Source of the DNA: Acidobacteriota bacterium
GTDB lineage: Bacteria > Acidobacteriota > Blastocatellia > Pyrinomonadales > Pyrinomonadaceae
Length of the DNA stretch: 8,171 nucleotides
Direction of reading: 5' to 3'
Assembly: GCA_013140875.1 (NCBI GenBank)
Contig: JABFSB010000483.1
Span: 1 to 8,171, forward strand
In this document: piece by piece, positions 6,731 to 8,171 of the stretch
Layout of the letters: each line of letters starts with the position of its first letter
How positions within the stretch are numbered: position 1 is the stretch's first letter
The notes under the pieces: generated by a model
Database searches by the model: none
The model's input: the letters and a program-made list of their open reading frames with translations, nothing else
Told to the model about the DNA's origin: nothing
Translations under genes and position numbers: made by a program

Positions 6731-8171
6731 ATGGCCCGATTCGAAAAAATATTGCTGACTTGCGTATCCGCGATCATAATCGTGGCGTGCTTTTGCGTTG
6801 CCGGATGCTCAAGTTACGTTGCCGGTTCAGGATTGGAGTTCGGTGAAAAAACGATCACGGTACGAAAGGGCGGCGATTTCCAGGCTGCGCTTGATAGAGC
6901 AGTCCCCGGCGATTCGATCATTCTGGAAGCAGGTGCGACCTTTGCCGGAGCGTTCAAATTACCGCGTAAAACCGGCGCCGAACTCATAATCATTCGTTCA
7001 TCCGCTCCCGACGACCGGTTGCCCCCGCCCGGAATTCGATTCGATCCCGTCAAAACCGCGGCCGTCGTGCCGAAATTGGTTTCCGATGTTAAAGGCGAAC
7101 CCGTGATTTCCGCTGTCGACGGCGCACATCATTTTCGATTCATCGGCGTCGAATTCGGTCCGACGGTCGAGGGGCTTTACGACATCATTCGGATCGGAAC
7201 GGGTCAGGAAAAATCGGCCGAAGAACTTCCGCATCATATCGAGTTCGACCGCGTTTGGATCCACGGCAGCAAAACCGAAGGCCAGCGGCGCGGTATTGCG
7301 GCCAACGGCCGTCACATCCGAATAATCAACAGCTATATTTCCGACATCAAACGGAAAGGCGACGAAAGCCAGGGAATTGCCGCGTGGGCGACCGACGGGC
7401 CGATCGAGATAACGAATAATTACATCGAGGGAGCGGCCCAAAGCATACTTTTTGGCGGTGCAAGTTCGGCCTTAAAGCTTGTGCCGACCGATTGCACCGT
7501 CGACTCCAACCACTTGAACAAACCGATCGATTGGAAGGGTACCGATTGGGTCGTAAAGAATATCTTCGAGGTCAAGAACGGAAAACGCATTAAGGTCACC
7601 AACAACCTGATGACCAACAACTGGGCAATGGGTCAGGACGGAAACGCTATCTTGTTCACGACGCGCGCCGATAACGGCGCCGCAACTATCATCGATGAAA
7701 TCGAATTTTCCGGTAACATAGTTCGCGGAACGGGCGGCGGAATGAACATCCTCGGCGGCGAAGGCTCGGGCGGGCATCGTCTAACCGTCCGAAACAATAT
7801 TTTCGACGACATCGACGGAAAAAAATGGGGCGGCGGCGGCCATTTTATGAAAGTGACGGATTGGGACGGACTCGTTATCGAAAACAACACGATCATTCAG
7901 AAAAGCAATATCTCGGTAGCGTACGGCGCTCCGGTCAAGGGCTTTGTGTTTCGCAACAATATTGTTTTCGAGAACGAGTATGGAATTTTCGGTGACGGGC
8001 TTGGCTCCGGCCAGCGGGCGATCGATAAATACTTTCCCGGCGGAACTGTAACCGGAAACATCATCGTTGGCGGGAAGAGAGAGCTTTACCGTGAAGCAAA
8101 TATTTTTCCGTCGTCATTTGAGCAGATCGGTTTTGAAGGTAAACGCGAAGCTTTCAAATTAAAGGACGGCA
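6731..8171 (+). CDS. Lipoprotein with right-handed parallel beta-helix repeats (3' end outside window)
   Basis: The frame opens with ATG 6731, three bases after the epimerase stop, and has no stop before the right edge; 480 residues are visible. The N-terminus has a hydrophobic stretch (7-25) ending in the lipobox VAGC with Cys26, so it should be a lipoprotein of the periplasm or outer membrane. A capping segment follows (VRKGGDFQAALDRAVPGDSI, 44-63), a common entry to pectate lyase- or PL6-like beta-helices. Asn ladders mark successive coils: INSYI (199-203), ITNNYI (227-232), VTNNLM (289-294), FSGNIV (326-331), VRNNIF (353-358), IENNTI (383-388), FRNNIV (407-412) and VTGNII (440-445), spaced roughly 24-37 residues apart. 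Such folds bind or cleave acidic polysaccharides, and the locus suggests the exported polymer as ligand. I cannot point to a convincing catalytic set, and the C-terminus is unseen, so a structural or binding role is equally possible. An epimerase- or lyase-like activity remains a guess. Confidence 0.85.
   Translation, partial: MARFEKILLTCVSAIIIVACFCVAGCSSYVAGSGLEFGEKTITVRKGGDFQAALDRAVPGDSIILEAGATFAGAFKLPRKTGAELIIIRSSAPDDRLPPPGIRFDPVKTAAVVPKLVSDVKGEPVISAVDGAHHFRFIGVEFGPTVEGLYDIIRIGTGQEKSAEELPHHIEFDRVWIHGSKTEGQRRGIAANGRHIRIINSYISDIKRKGDESQGIAAWATDGPIEITNNYIEGAAQSILFGGASSALKLVPTDCTVDSNHLNKPIDWKGTDWVVKNIFEVKNGKRIKVTNNLMTNNWAMGQDGNAILFTTRADNGAATIIDEIEFSGNIVRGTGGGMNILGGEGSGGHRLTVRNNIFDDIDGKKWGGGGHFMKVTDWDGLVIENNTIIQKSNISVAYGAPVKGFVFRNNIVFENEYGIFGDGLGSGQRAIDKYFPGGTVTGNIIVGGKRELYREANIFPSSFEQIGFEGKREAFKLKDG

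Noticed and set aside
6798..6989. Small + strand frame and several minus frames (6814-7896) at the 3' end
   Set aside because: They overlap the long frame from 6731 that encodes a lipobox and regular beta-helix repeats and runs off the edge.
1..8171. Possible exosortase/PEP-CTERM system locus
   Set aside because: Gene content partly resembles such loci (AsnB-like, glycosyltransferase, DUF218, WecB), but no exosortase, PEP-CTERM protein or chain-length regulator is present in the window.

Overview
The window is a compact stretch of seven protein-coding genes, all on the + strand, with gaps of at most 24 bases or short overlaps. The first gene runs in from the left edge and the last runs off the right edge. 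I see no tRNA, rRNA, CRISPR array, insertion sequence, convincing promoter or terminator inside, so this looks like the interior of one long operon for a surface or exported polysaccharide. G+C is roughly half by eye, and Shine-Dalgarno signals are mostly weak. The gene mix (heparinase II/III-like protein, AsnB-like amidotransferase, GT-B glycosyltransferase, DUF218 protein, methyltransferase, non-hydrolysing epimerase, beta-helix lipoprotein) would suit an exopolysaccharide locus of a Gram-negative bacterium. The style of the proteins suggests Acidobacteriota or a similar phylum, but that is an impression that I could not test.

Layout: 3-953, C-terminal half of a heparinase II/III-family protein; 963-2870, glutamine-dependent asparagine synthase-like amidotransferase; 2867-4072, glycosyltransferase (ATGA overlap with the previous gene); 4047-4685, membrane-anchored DUF218/YdcF-like protein (TTG start, 26-base overlap with the previous gene, good Shine-Dalgarno); 4710-5588, SAM-dependent methyltransferase; 5603-6727, UDP-N-acetylglucosamine 2-epimerase family (WecB-like); 6731 to the right edge, lipoprotein with a right-handed parallel beta-helix.

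How they may work together (inference): the epimerase would supply a ManNAc-type nucleotide sugar, the glycosyltransferase would add a sugar to a growing repeat unit, and the amidotransferase and methyltransferase would decorate it, for example by amidating a uronic acid and methylating a hydroxyl. The DUF218 protein would act at the inner membrane. The heparinase-like and beta-helix proteins at the two ends would bind, trim or cleave the finished polymer outside the cytoplasm. No flippase, polymerase, priming transferase or exosortase is visible, so the rest of the pathway must lie outside the window or elsewhere. Each gene belongs to a recognisable family. The unusual part is the combination and the unknown substrates; I found no clear evidence of a wholly new system.
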